Shown piece by piece: positions 1 to 8,728 of a DNA stretch of 64,000 bases. Under the pieces are notes generated by a model, which had not been told where the DNA came from, searched no databases, and saw only the letters and a program-made list of their open reading frames with translations. The stretch's first letter is position 1; each line of letters begins with the position of its first letter. Location: the NCBI GenBank assembly GCA_030699385.1, contig JAUYMY010000007.1, forward strand, positions 30,597 to 94,596. The letters run 5' to 3'. Source of the stretch: Methylobacter sp. GTDB lineage: Bacteria > Pseudomonadota > Gammaproteobacteria > Methylococcales > Methylomonadaceae. The position numbers and the translations under genes were made by a program.

Positions 1-2
1 TC

Positions 3-233
3 CAACTTGAACTGGCTAAAGAGCTTCCCGATGGCTTTAAACGGGACTGGCACGCATCAACCATCATGCAGCCAGAACAACACACAGCCTATGCATTTCA
101 GTGGTTTGCATTGGCATTGACATTAACGATACTGTTTATTTGGTATAGCTTTCGCCGCGCCAGTTCCGGACTGGCTTGCGGCATACACACCATCCCTGGC
201 GATAAAAACAACGATGCACAATCAAAAAAATAA
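3..233 (+). CDS. SURF1 family cytochrome oxidase assembly protein, C-terminal part
   Basis: The frame opens at the window edge and ends at a TAA at 231-233, so only about 76 C-terminal residues are present. They show the family's end: a PEQH-AYAFQWFALALTL stretch forming the last transmembrane helix, then a positive WYSFRR cap. SURF1 (Shy1) helps insert heme A into subunit I of aa3-type oxidase in the inner membrane. The stop overlaps the next gene by 20 bp and a heme A synthase follows, the usual order in proteobacterial cox operons. This ORF is absent from the supplied track because its start lies outside the window. Confidence 0.82.
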   Translation, partial: QLELAKELPDGFKRDWHASTIMQPEQHTAYAFQWFALALTLTILFIWYSFRRASSGLACGIHTIPGDKNNDAQSKK

Positions 234-810
234 AAATCATCTATTAATTATGCTCATTTTTGGCATGTCGGTTATTCCCTTTTTGATTGCCTGGGGACTA
301 AAAGAGCATCCCCAGCTGTTAAACGGGCAAACTAATCATGGTCAGTTAATAACGCCGCCCTTGACAACCGAACGCAGTAATTTAAGCGGATTTGATTCGT
401 TTTCGGCGGAAAATATGTCAGAACTTTCCGGGCACTGGCTGCTGGTCAATGTCATTCCCAATGCAGACTGCAATCAAGTCTGTGTTGACGCTCTGCATAA
501 AACCAAGCAGTTGCGGCTGATGTTAAATAAGGAATTGCCCCGTACCCGTCGCATCGTCATGGTTTTAACCGAGGTTGCACCGGAAACTGCGAGCACGTGG
601 TGGACAGATGACAAGACTCTCATCAGGGTTAAGCCGAATGATGCCGTTATCAAGAAAATTGCCAGCATCAGACAAGGCAATATTCCAGACGGCATGCTGC
701 TGTTAATGGATCCGTTAGGCAATGTAATGATGCAATATGAGCCGGAATTTGATCCTTACGACGTGAAAAGTGATCTGATGCACCTGTTACGAATCTCACA
801 AATTGGATAG
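214..810 (+). CDS. Sco-like thioredoxin-fold protein of the cytochrome oxidase operon
   Basis: 198 residues with one N-terminal membrane anchor (about residues 10-27) and a periplasmic domain. A CxxxC motif (DCNQVC, about residue 88) sits where Sco/SenC proteins carry their copper-binding cysteines, followed by a thioredoxin-like region. Genes of this kind sit between SURF1 and ctaA in Pseudomonas-type cox operons and are annotated as hypothetical or Sco-like assembly proteins. It overlaps SURF1 by 20 bp and its last base is the first base of the next start, which suggests translational coupling. A role in copper delivery or thiol redox for CuA is inference. The remote Sco histidine was not identified. 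Confidence 0.68.
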   Translation: MHNQKNKNHLLIMLIFGMSVIPFLIAWGLKEHPQLLNGQTNHGQLITPPLTTERSNLSGFDSFSAENMSELSGHWLLVNVIPNADCNQVCVDALHKTKQLRLMLNKELPRTRRIVMVLTEVAPETASTWWTDDKTLIRVKPNDAVIKKIASIRQGNIPDGMLLLMDPLGNVMMQYEPEFDPYDVKSDLMHLLRISQIG

Positions 811-2783
811 TGGAAAATAAAATGTTTAGAAAAATAACTCTCTTTGGCGTTGTTTTAGCCTTAATCGTTATCATCGCAGGTTCATACGTTCGCTTATCGG
901 GTGCAGGATTCGGTTGCCCGGATTGGCCGGGCTGTTACGGGCAAGCCATCCCTTCCGATTCTGCCGACTTTACCGAGCAGGCCGCTAAGGCATTTCCTGA
1001 GCAGATTCCAGATATTGCAAAAGCCTGGAAAGAAATGGGGCATCGCTATTTGGCTGCAACTTTGGGCCTGACTATTCTGTTATTGGCGTTGCTGTCATGG
1101 CGTCAACAACAAAATCGCTTGGCAGTCATTTCGGCGGCATTGACCTTGCTGGTTTTGGTTGTTTTGCAAGCCGCTTTAGGCATGTGGGCGGTAAAATTGC
1201 AAGTGATGCCGATTGTGGTCACGGGTCATTTATTACTTGGCATGACGACTTTTTGGTTGCTATTTTGGCTAGCTCTGCGGACAAGTCTGGCGCATTCGCC
1301 ATCGCTTTCGCGTTGGAACGGCTTAACGGTGTTTGTCCGTTTTGCTATGGCAGTCCTGTTTTTAGAGATTGTGTTAGGTGGCTGGGTCAGTGCCAATTAT
1401 GCCGCTTTAGCCTGTAGCGGTTTTCCGCAATGCAATGGCGTGTGGTGGCCGAAAGCCGATTATCAAGCGGCGCTGAATTTATTGAGCGGATTAAGCACCG
1501 GTTATACCGGCGTCATCGCATTCGATGCGCAAGTTGCTGCAAATTGGCTGCATCGGGTCGGCGCTTTGGTCAGTTTTATCGTACTGACTGGCTTAATGCT
1601 AGCGGCCACCTCAGGGACTCAGCCGAAAGCGGTACGAAAAGCCGGGTTATGGTTGAGCGCGCTGTTGTTGCTACAAATCGGTTCGGCTATTATCGGCGTC
1701 AAGCTTGGCGCGCCATTATGGGCGGCAGTCGCTCATAATGCCTTTGCTGCGCTGTTAATGTTACCGCTGATTGCGATTAGTTTTTACAGTCGTCAGGCTT
1801 ATGTTGAAACTTTACCGGCTGAGACGGAAGTTGTTTCGATACCGCCTGAAGTTGTTGAGCCTGAGTCGGTTTATGCGCGCCTTAAATCACAGTTAAAGCG
1901 CACCCGTTCGGGTCTTAGTGGGGTGCTGGCGCAAATTCCTATCGGTCAAAAAGAAATCGACGAGGATTTGTTGGAAGCGATTGAAGCCCAGTTATTAATG
2001 GCTGACATAGGCGTTGATGCAACCGCGCAAATTATCAAACGTCTAACTGAAAGCGTTGAGCGGCATCAGCTTAATGATGGCGAGGCCTTAACGGCGGCAT
2101 TAAAACAAGAACTGCTGAGTATGCTGTTGCCTTGTAACCAGAATTTGCATATCCCCAAACAGGACAAACCTTTTGTAATTTTGGTTGTCGGTGTGAACGG
2201 GGCCGGTAAAACCACTACTATCGGCAAGCTGGCCAAGCGTTTGCAGACGCAAGGCCATAGCGTCATGCTGGCGGCTGGCGATACTTTTAGGGCGGCTGCG
2301 GTCGAGCAATTGCAAACTTGGGGCGAGCGCAACAACATCCATGTGGTGGCTCAGCATACCGGCGCAGATTCGGCATCGGTCATTTATGACGGCGTGCAGT
2401 CGGCGCAAGCGAAAGGCATTGATGTGCTGATTGCCGATACCGCAGGACGTTTGCAGACCAAGTCGAACCTGATGGATGAGTTGAAAAAAGTGAAACGGAT
2501 TATGGGCAAACTGGATGAAACAGCGCCCCATGAAGTGCTATTAGTCTTGGATGCGGGTACCGGGCAAAATGCTTTGTCGCAGGCTAAGCTGTTTAATGAA
2601 ACCGTTGCCTTGACCGGTTTGGTGTTGACCAAGCTTGATGGGACGGCAAAAGGCGGGGTGATTTTTGCGCTGGCCAAACAGTTCGGCATTCCTATTCGTT
2701 TTATCGGCATAGGCGAAGGCATTGATGATTTGCAGGATTTTGATGCAGAAGCTTTCGTTAATGCTCTGTTTGTTAAAGATTAA
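810..2783 (+). CDS. ftsY: Heme A synthase (CtaA/COX15) fused to SRP receptor FtsY
   Basis: One uninterrupted 657-residue ORF. Residues 1-328 are CtaA/COX15, which oxidises heme O to heme A: eight membrane helices, histidines H78 (EMGHRY), H140, H248 (WLHRV) and H309 (AHNA), and cysteine pairs CPDWPGC (36-42) and CSGFPQC (202-208). Residues about 329-355 are an acidic, proline-containing linker. Residues about 356-657 are the FtsY NG GTPase: GVNGAGKTTT (461-470), DTFRAAAVEQL (491-501), DTAGR (543-547), TKLDGTAKGG (607-616). The usual acidic FtsY A domain is missing and CtaA takes its place at the membrane. CtaA's C terminus is cytoplasmic, so the topology works. No convincing internal start with a Shine-Dalgarno sequence was found ahead of the NG domain. 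ftsE follows after 8 bp. cyoE, which normally follows ctaA, is absent. An assembly or sequencing join cannot be excluded. Confidence 0.85.
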   Translation: MENKMFRKITLFGVVLALIVIIAGSYVRLSGAGFGCPDWPGCYGQAIPSDSADFTEQAAKAFPEQIPDIAKAWKEMGHRYLAATLGLTILLLALLSWRQQQNRLAVISAALTLLVLVVLQAALGMWAVKLQVMPIVVTGHLLLGMTTFWLLFWLALRTSLAHSPSLSRWNGLTVFVRFAMAVLFLEIVLGGWVSANYAALACSGFPQCNGVWWPKADYQAALNLLSGLSTGYTGVIAFDAQVAANWLHRVGALVSFIVLTGLMLAATSGTQPKAVRKAGLWLSALLLLQIGSAIIGVKLGAPLWAAVAHNAFAALLMLPLIAISFYSRQAYVETLPAETEVVSIPPEVVEPESVYARLKSQLKRTRSGLSGVLAQIPIGQKEIDEDLLEAIEAQLLMADIGVDATAQIIKRLTESVERHQLNDGEALTAALKQELLSMLLPCNQNLHIPKQDKPFVILVVGVNGAGKTTTIGKLAKRLQTQGHSVMLAAGDTFRAAAVEQLQTWGERNNIHVVAQHTGADSASVIYDGVQSAQAKGIDVLIADTAGRLQTKSNLMDELKKVKRIMGKLDETAPHEVLLVLDAGTGQNALSQAKLFNETVALTGLVLTKLDGTAKGGVIFALAKQFGIPIRFIGIGEGIDDLQDFDAEAFVNALFVKD

Positions 2784-2791
2784 AATAAGCT

Positions 2792-3448
2792 ATGTTACAG
2801 TTCGATCATGTCAGTATGAGATACCCCGCAGCAGGCGATGTGTTGCGTAATGTCAGTTTTCATTTAGAACGTGGCGAAATGGCGTTTCTGACCGGACATT
2901 CAGGCGCCGGAAAAAGCACGTTATTTAAATTAATTGCGGTCATTGAGCGCTGTAGTCGGGGGCAGGTTTTATTGGATGGAGAAAATCTTAACCAAGTCAA
3001 GGATAGACGGATTCCTTTCATACGCAGAAAAGTCGGCCTGATTTTTCAGGATTACAAGTTATTACAAGACCGCACTGTTTTTGATAACGTAGCCTTGCCC
3101 TTAGTCATAGCGGGCTATGGTCATCACGAAGTGGCGCGAAGAGTGCGGGCGGCATTGGATAAAGTCGGCCTAAAAAATAAAGAAAAAAAGTACCCCGCCG
3201 TGTTGTCTGGTGGTGAACAACAGCGAGTCGGCATCGCCAGAGCCGTGGTTAACAAGCCGCCGTTAATTGTAGCCGATGAACCTACCGGTAATCTTGATCC
3301 TGAGCTTTCAGCTGAAATTATGCATTTGTTTGAGCAGTTTCAACAAGTTGGAGTCACCGTGTTGATTGCTTCGCATGATATTTCATTGATTACGCAAATG
3401 AACCATCGGATTTTAAAACTGGATCATGGGCAACTGGTTGCGAGTTAA
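2792..3448 (+). CDS. ftsE: Cell division ATP-binding protein FtsE
   Basis: 218 residues, the usual FtsE length. Walker A is GHSGAGKST (about 36-44), the ABC signature is [14 protein letters not shown], Walker B is followed by the EPTGNLDP D-loop, and the H-loop is ASHD. FtsE is the cytoplasmic ATPase of the FtsEX complex, which activates septal peptidoglycan hydrolases through periplasmic partners such as EnvC. It lies between the ftsY domain and ftsX, the standard ftsYEX order, with the ftsX start directly after its stop. Confidence 0.95.
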   Translation: MLQFDHVSMRYPAAGDVLRNVSFHLERGEMAFLTGHSGAGKSTLFKLIAVIERCSRGQVLLDGENLNQVKDRRIPFIRRKVGLIFQDYKLLQDRTVFDNVALPLVIAGYGHHEVARRVRAALDKVGLKNKEKKYPAVLSGGEQQRVGIARAVVNKPPLIVADEPTGNLDPELSAEIMHLFEQFQQVGVTVLIASHDISLITQMNHRILKLDHGQLVAS

Positions 3449-4444
3449 ATGATGAAACGCGTTAATAGAAAGGAAAATAAGCAGGAGCGTTGGCAAACTA
3501 AACGAGCTGGCGGCGATTTTGTCGATAAACTTTATGCTTATCGCAATCTTCATGCACATGCTTTGTTTTCAAGTCTAGGACGTCTGGTTGCATCACGATT
3601 TTCTTCGGCAATGACCATTGTCGTTTTGGCCATTGCCATTTCACTCTCCAGCGGATTTTATATTCTAGTGGCTAACCTTCAGCAGTTGGCAGGCAATCTG
3701 GAAGCGAGTAACCAAATTTCATTGTTTCTTAAAGATGAGGTTTCAGAGGCAAGGGCGAATAAGTTTGCCGATTCTATCAGGAAAAACCCTGATATTCAGG
3801 ATGTTAAACTGATTACCAAGGAGCAGGCGCTGGCAGAATTTCAAGCGTACAGCGGCTTTTCCGAAGCGGTCAAGGCATTGAAAAAAAACCCGTTACCCGC
3901 CGTGATTCAAGTGTTGCCGAAAAACGCATTTGAAAATGAGCAAGCATTAGAGGTTTTACTGGATGATTTTAAGCGCACCGCAGAAGTTGATTTTGCCCAA
4001 ATGGATATGCAATGGGTTAAGCGCTTACAGTCCATTATGGAATTGGCGCGGCGCGGCGTTACTTTATTAAGCCTGTTGCTGGGTATTGGCGTGTTATTTA
4101 TTACCGCGAATACCATACGCTTGGAATTGCATAACCGCCGAGATGAAGTGGTTATCGCTAAATTAGTCGGTGCGACGAATGGCTTTATTTGCCGGCCATT
4201 TTTATACAGCGGTTTTTGGATTGGTTTTTTCTCTGGTGTGATGGCGTGGTTTATTGTCACAATCATCATGTTGTTTTTGAAACAATCTGTCGAAAATCTG
4301 TCCAGACTTTATGATGACAGCTTTCATTTGCTGTTTTTGGGATTTGCCGAAACGTTGTCATTATTGTTTATTTCCTCTGTGCTGGGAATTTTGGGGTCGT
4401 GGATAGTGCTCCATTTCCAGTTGCGACAATTAAAACCCGAGTAG
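3449..4444 (+). CDS. ftsX: Cell division membrane protein FtsX
   Basis: 331 residues with a long basic cytoplasmic N terminus (about 50 residues), TM1 around 52-74 (SAMTIVVLAIAISLSSGFYI), a periplasmic domain (about 75-195), then three more helices. This is the FtsX fold of the MacB/FtsX permease family. It partners FtsE in the inner membrane at the division site. Its ATG immediately follows the ftsE stop (TAAATGATG), so the two are translationally coupled. The stop lies 8 bp before the CIRCE operator of rpoH, so rpoH has its own promoter here. Confidence 0.94.
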   Translation: MMKRVNRKENKQERWQTKRAGGDFVDKLYAYRNLHAHALFSSLGRLVASRFSSAMTIVVLAIAISLSSGFYILVANLQQLAGNLEASNQISLFLKDEVSEARANKFADSIRKNPDIQDVKLITKEQALAEFQAYSGFSEAVKALKKNPLPAVIQVLPKNAFENEQALEVLLDDFKRTAEVDFAQMDMQWVKRLQSIMELARRGVTLLSLLLGIGVLFITANTIRLELHNRRDEVVIAKLVGATNGFICRPFLYSGFWIGFFSGVMAWFIVTIIMLFLKQSVENLSRLYDDSFHLLFLGFAETLSLLFISSVLGILGSWIVLHFQLRQLKPE

Positions 4445-4452
4445 AAAAACTA

Positions 4453-4479
4453 TTAGCACTCTTGTTTGTAGAGTGCTAG
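4453..4479 (+). promoter_or_regulatory. CIRCE (HrcA) operator overlapping the rpoH promoter
   Basis: TTAGCACTC, nine bases, then GAGTGCTAG. This is the CIRCE consensus (TTAGCACTC-N9-GAGTGCTAA) with only the last base changed. A possible sigma-70 promoter is embedded in it: TTAGCA (4453-4458) and TAGAAT (4477-4482) 18 bp apart. Bound HrcA would therefore block rpoH transcription. The rpoH ATG is 35 bp further on, behind AGGGGAA. There is no T-run after the dyad, which argues against a terminator for ftsX. Confidence 0.85.
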
Positions 4480-4513
4480 AATCCGAAAAAAACTTCAACA
4501 AGGGGAATCTTCA

Positions 4514-5371
4514 ATGAGTAATGCCTTAGCTTTACCTGTTAATTTATCGGTCGGAACATTTGATGCTTATTTAAATGTCGTCAGGCAAATGCCTAAGTTG
4601 ACAATAGAACAGGAACGCGAATTAGCCTTAAAGTTCAGAGATAGCGGCGATTTAGAAGCGGCCCGCGAATTGGTGATGACTAATTTACGTTTTGTTATTC
4701 ACGTTGCCAGAGGCTACAGTGGCTATGGATTGTCCATGCCGGACATTATTCAGGAAGGTAATATTGGCCTGATGAAAGCCGTTAAGCGTTTTGACCCCGA
4801 TGTTGGGGTACGTTTGGTTTCTTTCGCGGTACACTGGATTAAGGCCGAAATTCACGAGTATGTGATTAAAAATTGGGGCATCGTCAAAGTTGCCACCACC
4901 AAGGCGCAACGTAAATTGTTTTTTAATTTGCGTAAATCAAAACAGGGCTTAGGCTGGTTATCTAATGACGAGGCTGAAGCGATTGCCAAAGATCTGGATG
5001 TCGATGTCAGTGCTGTTTATGAAATGGAAAAACGCTTGGGCAGCCGGGATTTATCGTTTGATATGCCGGTTGATGAAGTTGCCGAAGAAACCTACACCGC
5101 GCCGGCCAGCTATCTTCATCAGCATGGCACCGATCCTGCGGTACTGCTGGAAAATTCAGATTGGGTCGGTCATGAGCAGGATTTATTGGCGGACGCCATG
5201 GCTGAGTTAGACGAACGTAGCCTGGATATTCTGTCAAGCCGCTGGTTAGCGGATGAAAAAGCGACATTGCATGAACTTGCTGAACGTTATAGCGTGTCTG
5301 CTGAAAGAATCAGGCAATTGGAGCAAAATGCGATGAAAAAGTTGCGGGCGGCGGTTGAACTGGCCGCTTGA
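4514..5371 (+). CDS. rpoH: RNA polymerase sigma-32 factor RpoH
   Basis: 285 residues, normal for sigma-32. Region 2 contains DIIQEGNIGLMKAVKRFDP and the -10 reading helix near VSFAVHWIKAEIHEYV. The RpoH box region lies around FFNLRKSKQGLGWLS (residues about 136-150). Region 4 has the helix-turn-helix ERYSVSAERIRQLEQNAMKKL near the C terminus. It directs transcription of heat-shock chaperone and protease genes. Position after ftsYEX is classical. A Shine-Dalgarno AGGGGAA precedes the ATG. The CIRCE element just upstream implies control by HrcA, linking two heat-shock circuits. Confidence 0.97.
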   Translation: MSNALALPVNLSVGTFDAYLNVVRQMPKLTIEQERELALKFRDSGDLEAARELVMTNLRFVIHVARGYSGYGLSMPDIIQEGNIGLMKAVKRFDPDVGVRLVSFAVHWIKAEIHEYVIKNWGIVKVATTKAQRKLFFNLRKSKQGLGWLSNDEAEAIAKDLDVDVSAVYEMEKRLGSRDLSFDMPVDEVAEETYTAPASYLHQHGTDPAVLLENSDWVGHEQDLLADAMAELDERSLDILSSRWLADEKATLHELAERYSVSAERIRQLEQNAMKKLRAAVELAA

Positions 5372-5425
5372 CCTTTCGACTACTGTTCAGGGTAGGCTTT
5401 GATTTAAGGTCAGGCCTAAAAACAA

Positions 5426-5459
5426 AAGGCTTAACAATTTAATCGTTAAGCCTTTTTTA
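5426..5459 (+). terminator. Rho-independent terminator after rpoH
   Basis: A 10-bp stem AAGGCTTAAC / GTTAAGCCTT with a nine-base loop, followed by TTTTAT. It sits about 55 bp past the rpoH stop. The left side has an A-run, so it may also serve the convergent TIGR02647 gene. Confidence 0.85.
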
Positions 5460-5480
5460 TTGCCTTACCGTTTACTCATT

Positions 5481-5717
5481 TTAATCTGCACTGAGTATAT
5501 CTAAAACAGCCTGCGCCTGTTTTGCGGTTTCAATACCTAGATTAGTCAGATAGCCGCCGTCATCTTGTGAGATCAGGCCCTTTTCGAACAAACGATGGGT
5601 CGCGGCAATGGTTTCTGGTGTGGCCGTTTTATGTACTTTGATGCCTTCTTGTGTGGTTGCCAGGTTGTAGCGAGCCAGAATATTCAGTTCATCTACAATA
5701 TTTTGGGTGTAGGGCAT
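5481..5717 (-). CDS. TIGR02647 family conserved protein
   Basis: 78 residues beginning MPYTQNIVDELNILARYNL. The TTQEGIKVHKTA, LFEKGLISQDDGGYLTNLG and C-terminal AQAVLDIL segments match my memory of the gammaproteobacterial TIGR02647 family. Its function is unknown; the predominantly helical content with a possible winged-helix shape (GYLT-LG as the wing) hints at nucleic acid binding, which is inference. A Shine-Dalgarno GAGGA lies before the ATG. It is convergent with rpoH. Confidence 0.75.
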   Translation of the reverse strand: MPYTQNIVDELNILARYNLATTQEGIKVHKTATPETIAATHRLFEKGLISQDDGGYLTNLGIETAKQAQAVLDILSAD

Positions 5718-5765
5718 AGTAAATCCTCATAATTCATTAGTTTTAAAGCGATAGCATAATGCTAT

Positions 5766-6476
5766 TTACGTCGAAGCAGTACTTTTTTTATGCGATTTTC
5801 TTCGTGCAACAATGACACCATCACGGATTGGGTTGATAAAGGCGTCAAATTCGGGGGCATTAAAAATGAGTTGATTGTGTTCAATAATGGCCTCTGTCCA
5901 GCCGGGGAAAATATCAGTGGGATTTTCTACCGCCACCCGGCCGCGCCAAAGTACATTATCGGCAATATACAGCCCGCCTGGGCGAATCCTATCTTTAGCT
6001 AGCTGCCATATTGCTGGATAATCGCCCTTGTCGACATCGTTATAGCAGATGTCGAACAATCCCTCAGTCTGGGCAAAAACATCTTGAGCCATGCCGGCGC
6101 GAAAATCGATTCTATCCCATAAACCGGCGGCACCGAGGTAATGTTCGGCCTTTTGCTGATTGAGAAAATCGGCATCGGTGCAAATCACTTGCCCTTTAGC
6201 GCCTACCGCTTTGGCAAACCAATAAGCCGAATAACCATAACCACTGCCAAATTCAAATACCCGTTCGGCATTAATCATTTTGGCTTGGACTTCAAGAAAA
6301 GTCCCCGCTAAGCGGCCAATAATAGGAAAATTGTTTTTTTGTGCCAGCTCTTCCATTTCAGTCAATACCGGATGGTCAGTCTGATGCAGCAAACCGCGCA
6401 GGTAATGTTCTATTGCCGGATTGACCGGAATCAATACGCCGGGGTTTAAAACAGTCGGGGATTTTATATCGGCCAT
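5766..6476 (-). CDS. SAM-dependent O-methyltransferase (family 3)
   Basis: About 236 residues from the chosen ATG. NPGVLIPVNPAIEHYLRGLL near the start and the SAM-binding FEFGSGYGYSAYWFAKA segment match the caffeoyl-CoA/catechol O-methyltransferase family. The NDVDKGDYP and ADNVLWRG motifs are the family's metal and acceptor site region. The ORF track starts at 6551, but that adds 25 non-family residues and overlaps the upstream gene; GAGA about 8 nt before 6476 supports the inner start. The substrate is unknown. It may be co-transcribed with the upstream diguanylate cyclase. Confidence 0.85.
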   Translation of the reverse strand: MADIKSPTVLNPGVLIPVNPAIEHYLRGLLHQTDHPVLTEMEELAQKNNFPIIGRLAGTFLEVQAKMINAERVFEFGSGYGYSAYWFAKAVGAKGQVICTDADFLNQQKAEHYLGAAGLWDRIDFRAGMAQDVFAQTEGLFDICYNDVDKGDYPAIWQLAKDRIRPGGLYIADNVLWRGRVAVENPTDIFPGWTEAIIEHNQLIFNAPEFDAFINPIRDGVIVARRKSHKKSTAST

Positions 6477-6531
6477 TAGCAGTTTCTCATCAATGATGGT
6501 TGTGGTGAAGCGGACGGGAGTATGCAATAAG

Positions 6532-7527
6532 TTAAAATAGCTCAATTTCATTGGCGATATTATCTTGCTCTGGAATAATCATGTTTTCATACAAAATCAC
6601 CTGGTTTCTGCCATTTTCTTTCGCATAATAAAGCGCCTTGTCGGCACAATCCAATTGTGTTGTCGGCATAGAAACGCCATTTATCCGCGTTAAACCAATG
6701 CTGACCGTGATGCGGCCTACGGTAGGGAAATGGTAATTGGCAACAGCTTCCCGGAAACGATTAAAAATAGTCATAGCCATCTTTTGGCTGGCCAAGTTCA
6801 GGATGACCACAAATTCTTCGCCACCAAAGCGGAACAGGAAATCATTGTAACGAAAACATTTGCCCATCAGCTGGCTAAAAGTCAGCAGCACTTCGTCGCC
6901 ATATAAATGTCCGAAGTCATCATTAACCCGTTTGAAATGATCAATATCCAATATGGCAATCCACGAGCTTTCCCCTTCAGGATTATCAATGTACCTATAA
7001 TGCTCGCAGACTTGTAATAATCGGACATCTAACGATTGTCGGTTAGGTAACTTGGTTAATACATCCCGTTCTTTGGTGTCATGTAATATCACTAAATTTC
7101 GATAAATTAAGCGCAGATTGTCCAATATATTTAGCCTGTTTGGGTCAAATTCACCTTCAATACGAATAGCGCGTTCAGGGCCGCTGCCCCCTCTTATAGA
7201 AAAAATAACCCAAGTATATAACCCCGCCTCGTCTACAGCGCTAAGATGTAAATCTACTGTATGATTGAGTTTGGAAAACAGAGCGTTATAATTTTCATCG
7301 TCATTTCTGGAAAAATCCAAGGGGAAGCGTCTGACTAATAACTCGTGAACAGTGGTTGTGTCGCCGATATTTTTTCTTTCGTGCTCATACATTTCATAAG
7401 CGCTTGCATGATCAACTCCGGGCATGTCATCGAGAATCGCTAAAAACGTATGCGTTAATGCTTGGTAATCCTGTTGTGCAGATAACTGAATAGTCCAAGA
7501 AAAAAGCTGCTGTATTGTCAAAGGCAT
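6532..7527 (-). CDS. Diguanylate cyclase (GGDEF domain)
   Basis: 331 residues. The C-terminal about 170 residues are a GGDEF domain that makes c-di-GMP from two GTP. The active-site motif is RFGGEEF, and five residues before it is RYND, an RxxD inhibitory I-site, so product feedback is expected. The N-terminal about 150 residues have no transmembrane segment and no fold I can name, so it looks like a soluble sensor or dimerisation domain. Two PilZ receptors at 26-27.6 kb could be effectors, although they are not linked. Confidence 0.9.
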   Translation of the reverse strand: MPLTIQQLFSWTIQLSAQQDYQALTHTFLAILDDMPGVDHASAYEMYEHERKNIGDTTTVHELLVRRFPLDFSRNDDENYNALFSKLNHTVDLHLSAVDEAGLYTWVIFSIRGGSGPERAIRIEGEFDPNRLNILDNLRLIYRNLVILHDTKERDVLTKLPNRQSLDVRLLQVCEHYRYIDNPEGESSWIAILDIDHFKRVNDDFGHLYGDEVLLTFSQLMGKCFRYNDFLFRFGGEEFVVILNLASQKMAMTIFNRFREAVANYHFPTVGRITVSIGLTRINGVSMPTTQLDCADKALYYAKENGRNQVILYENMIIPEQDNIANEIELF

Positions 7528-7965
7528 AAGTATCTACACATCTTTATGTATTTAAAATCAATTTGTTAGTGTTGTGTAGACGGTTTTTAATAAGGATAAA
7601 CACTAAGGTGAGATGAGTTTTTACTGTGCAATGCCGCCAATTTTTAGCTATAAATTACGAATAATGTTACAGCAGGGTTTATTGTCTGGCGCCGGGTTAT
7701 AAACAACTGACTGTGCAAATTAAACTAATTATTCTACGCGATCTTTTACCTTCACTCCAAACCCATTTTTTGGGGCAAAGACATGGAATCCTGGCATAAA
7801 TAGGTTCAATATTTACGTCATCAACAGCCAGTCAAAAAATTAAAAATACTTTTTAAAGTGAGTATATTCGGTAAAATTGCCGGGCTGGCCGGGATTGGCA
7901 ATTGCTTGCTCAGTAACCGCCAATGCGCCTGTCCCATTTTATTCAAGGCAAAAGAACAATAACCC
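7528..7965. other. Intergenic gap, divergent promoters
   Basis: 438 bp between the divergent diguanylate cyclase and YqhA-family genes. It is AT-rich with scattered stops in all frames. No tRNA, structured RNA or repeat was recognised. Promoters for both neighbours must lie here, but none is clear enough to mark. Confidence 0.5.
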
Positions 7966-8472
7966 ATGACAATACAAGACAAAATTGCGCAATCGATGGA
8001 AAGGCTGATGTATGGCAGTCGCTGGATATTGGCGCCGGTTTATTTCGGGCTGAGTTTGGCATTATTAGCGCTGGCGGTAAAATTCTTTCAGGAGTTTTAT
8101 CATTTTTTGCCGCATATACTGGACATGGATGAATCCAGTTTGATTTTAAAAGTGCTGTCGATGATTGACCTGATTTTGGTGGGCAGTCTGATTTTGATTG
8201 TGATGTTCAGTGGTTATGAAAATTTCGTTTCGCAATTGGACATTGCCGAAGCGACCGAAAAACTCGAATGGCTGGGCAAACACGATTACGGCTCGTTAAA
8301 AATGAAACTGGCATCATCGATTGTTGCCATTTCTTCCATCCATTTGCTGAAAGTATTTATGAACATTGAGGCCACCGATAATGGCAAGCTGATGTGGTAT
8401 GTCATCATTCATTTGACCATGGTGGTGTCCGCGCTGTTAATGGGCTATCTTGAAAAACTGAGTAAACATTAA
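7966..8472 (+). CDS. YqhA/UPF0114 (TIGR00645) family inner-membrane protein
   Basis: 168 residues with four hydrophobic segments (about 20-45, 65-85, 108-128, 140-160). The [20 protein letters not shown] start, the [13 protein letters not shown] motif and the [13 protein letters not shown] loop are characteristic of the UPF0114/YqhA family. Function is not established. It is the first gene of a tight run with the glutaredoxin-like, DUF2835 and DUF445 genes. Confidence 0.88.
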   Translation: MTIQDKIAQSMERLMYGSRWILAPVYFGLSLALLALAVKFFQEFYHFLPHILDMDESSLILKVLSMIDLILVGSLILIVMFSGYENFVSQLDIAEATEKLEWLGKHDYGSLKMKLASSIVAISSIHLLKVFMNIEATDNGKLMWYVIIHLTMVVSALLMGYLEKLSKH

Positions 8473-8474
8473 TT

Positions 8475-8714
8475 ATGCGCTTAATACTCTTTGGCACCTC
8501 GGCTTGCCATCTTTGCGAACAGGCGGAAATTATCCTTCATCAATGTGTGCAGGCCGGCGCCGATTTGGTGATTGATGCTGTCGATATTGCCGAACAAACA
8601 CAATGGCAGGAACCTTATGCCTTACGCATCCCGGTTTTATATGACCCCGAAACGGGGCGCGATTTGGGTTGGCCGTTTGATGCCGCTCAGATTAAGGCCT
8701 TTTTTATTCGCTAG
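8475..8714 (+). CDS. Glutaredoxin-like (DUF836) protein
   Basis: 79 residues with a thioredoxin fold: LILFGTSACHLCEQAE has the redox CxxC (CHLC, about residues 12-15), RIPVLYDPE gives the cis-proline, and LGWPFDAAQIKAFF ends the domain. The family is glutaredoxin-like DUF836, a probable thiol-disulfide exchange protein of the cytoplasm. It begins 2 bp after the YqhA-family gene. Confidence 0.85.
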   Translation: MRLILFGTSACHLCEQAEIILHQCVQAGADLVIDAVDIAEQTQWQEPYALRIPVLYDPETGRDLGWPFDAAQIKAFFIR

Positions 8715-8728
8715 TTGATAGGCCTGTT

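Noticed and set aside
4453-4479. Dyad read as an ftsX terminator
   Set aside because: No T-run follows and the sequence matches CIRCE with exact 9-bp spacing.
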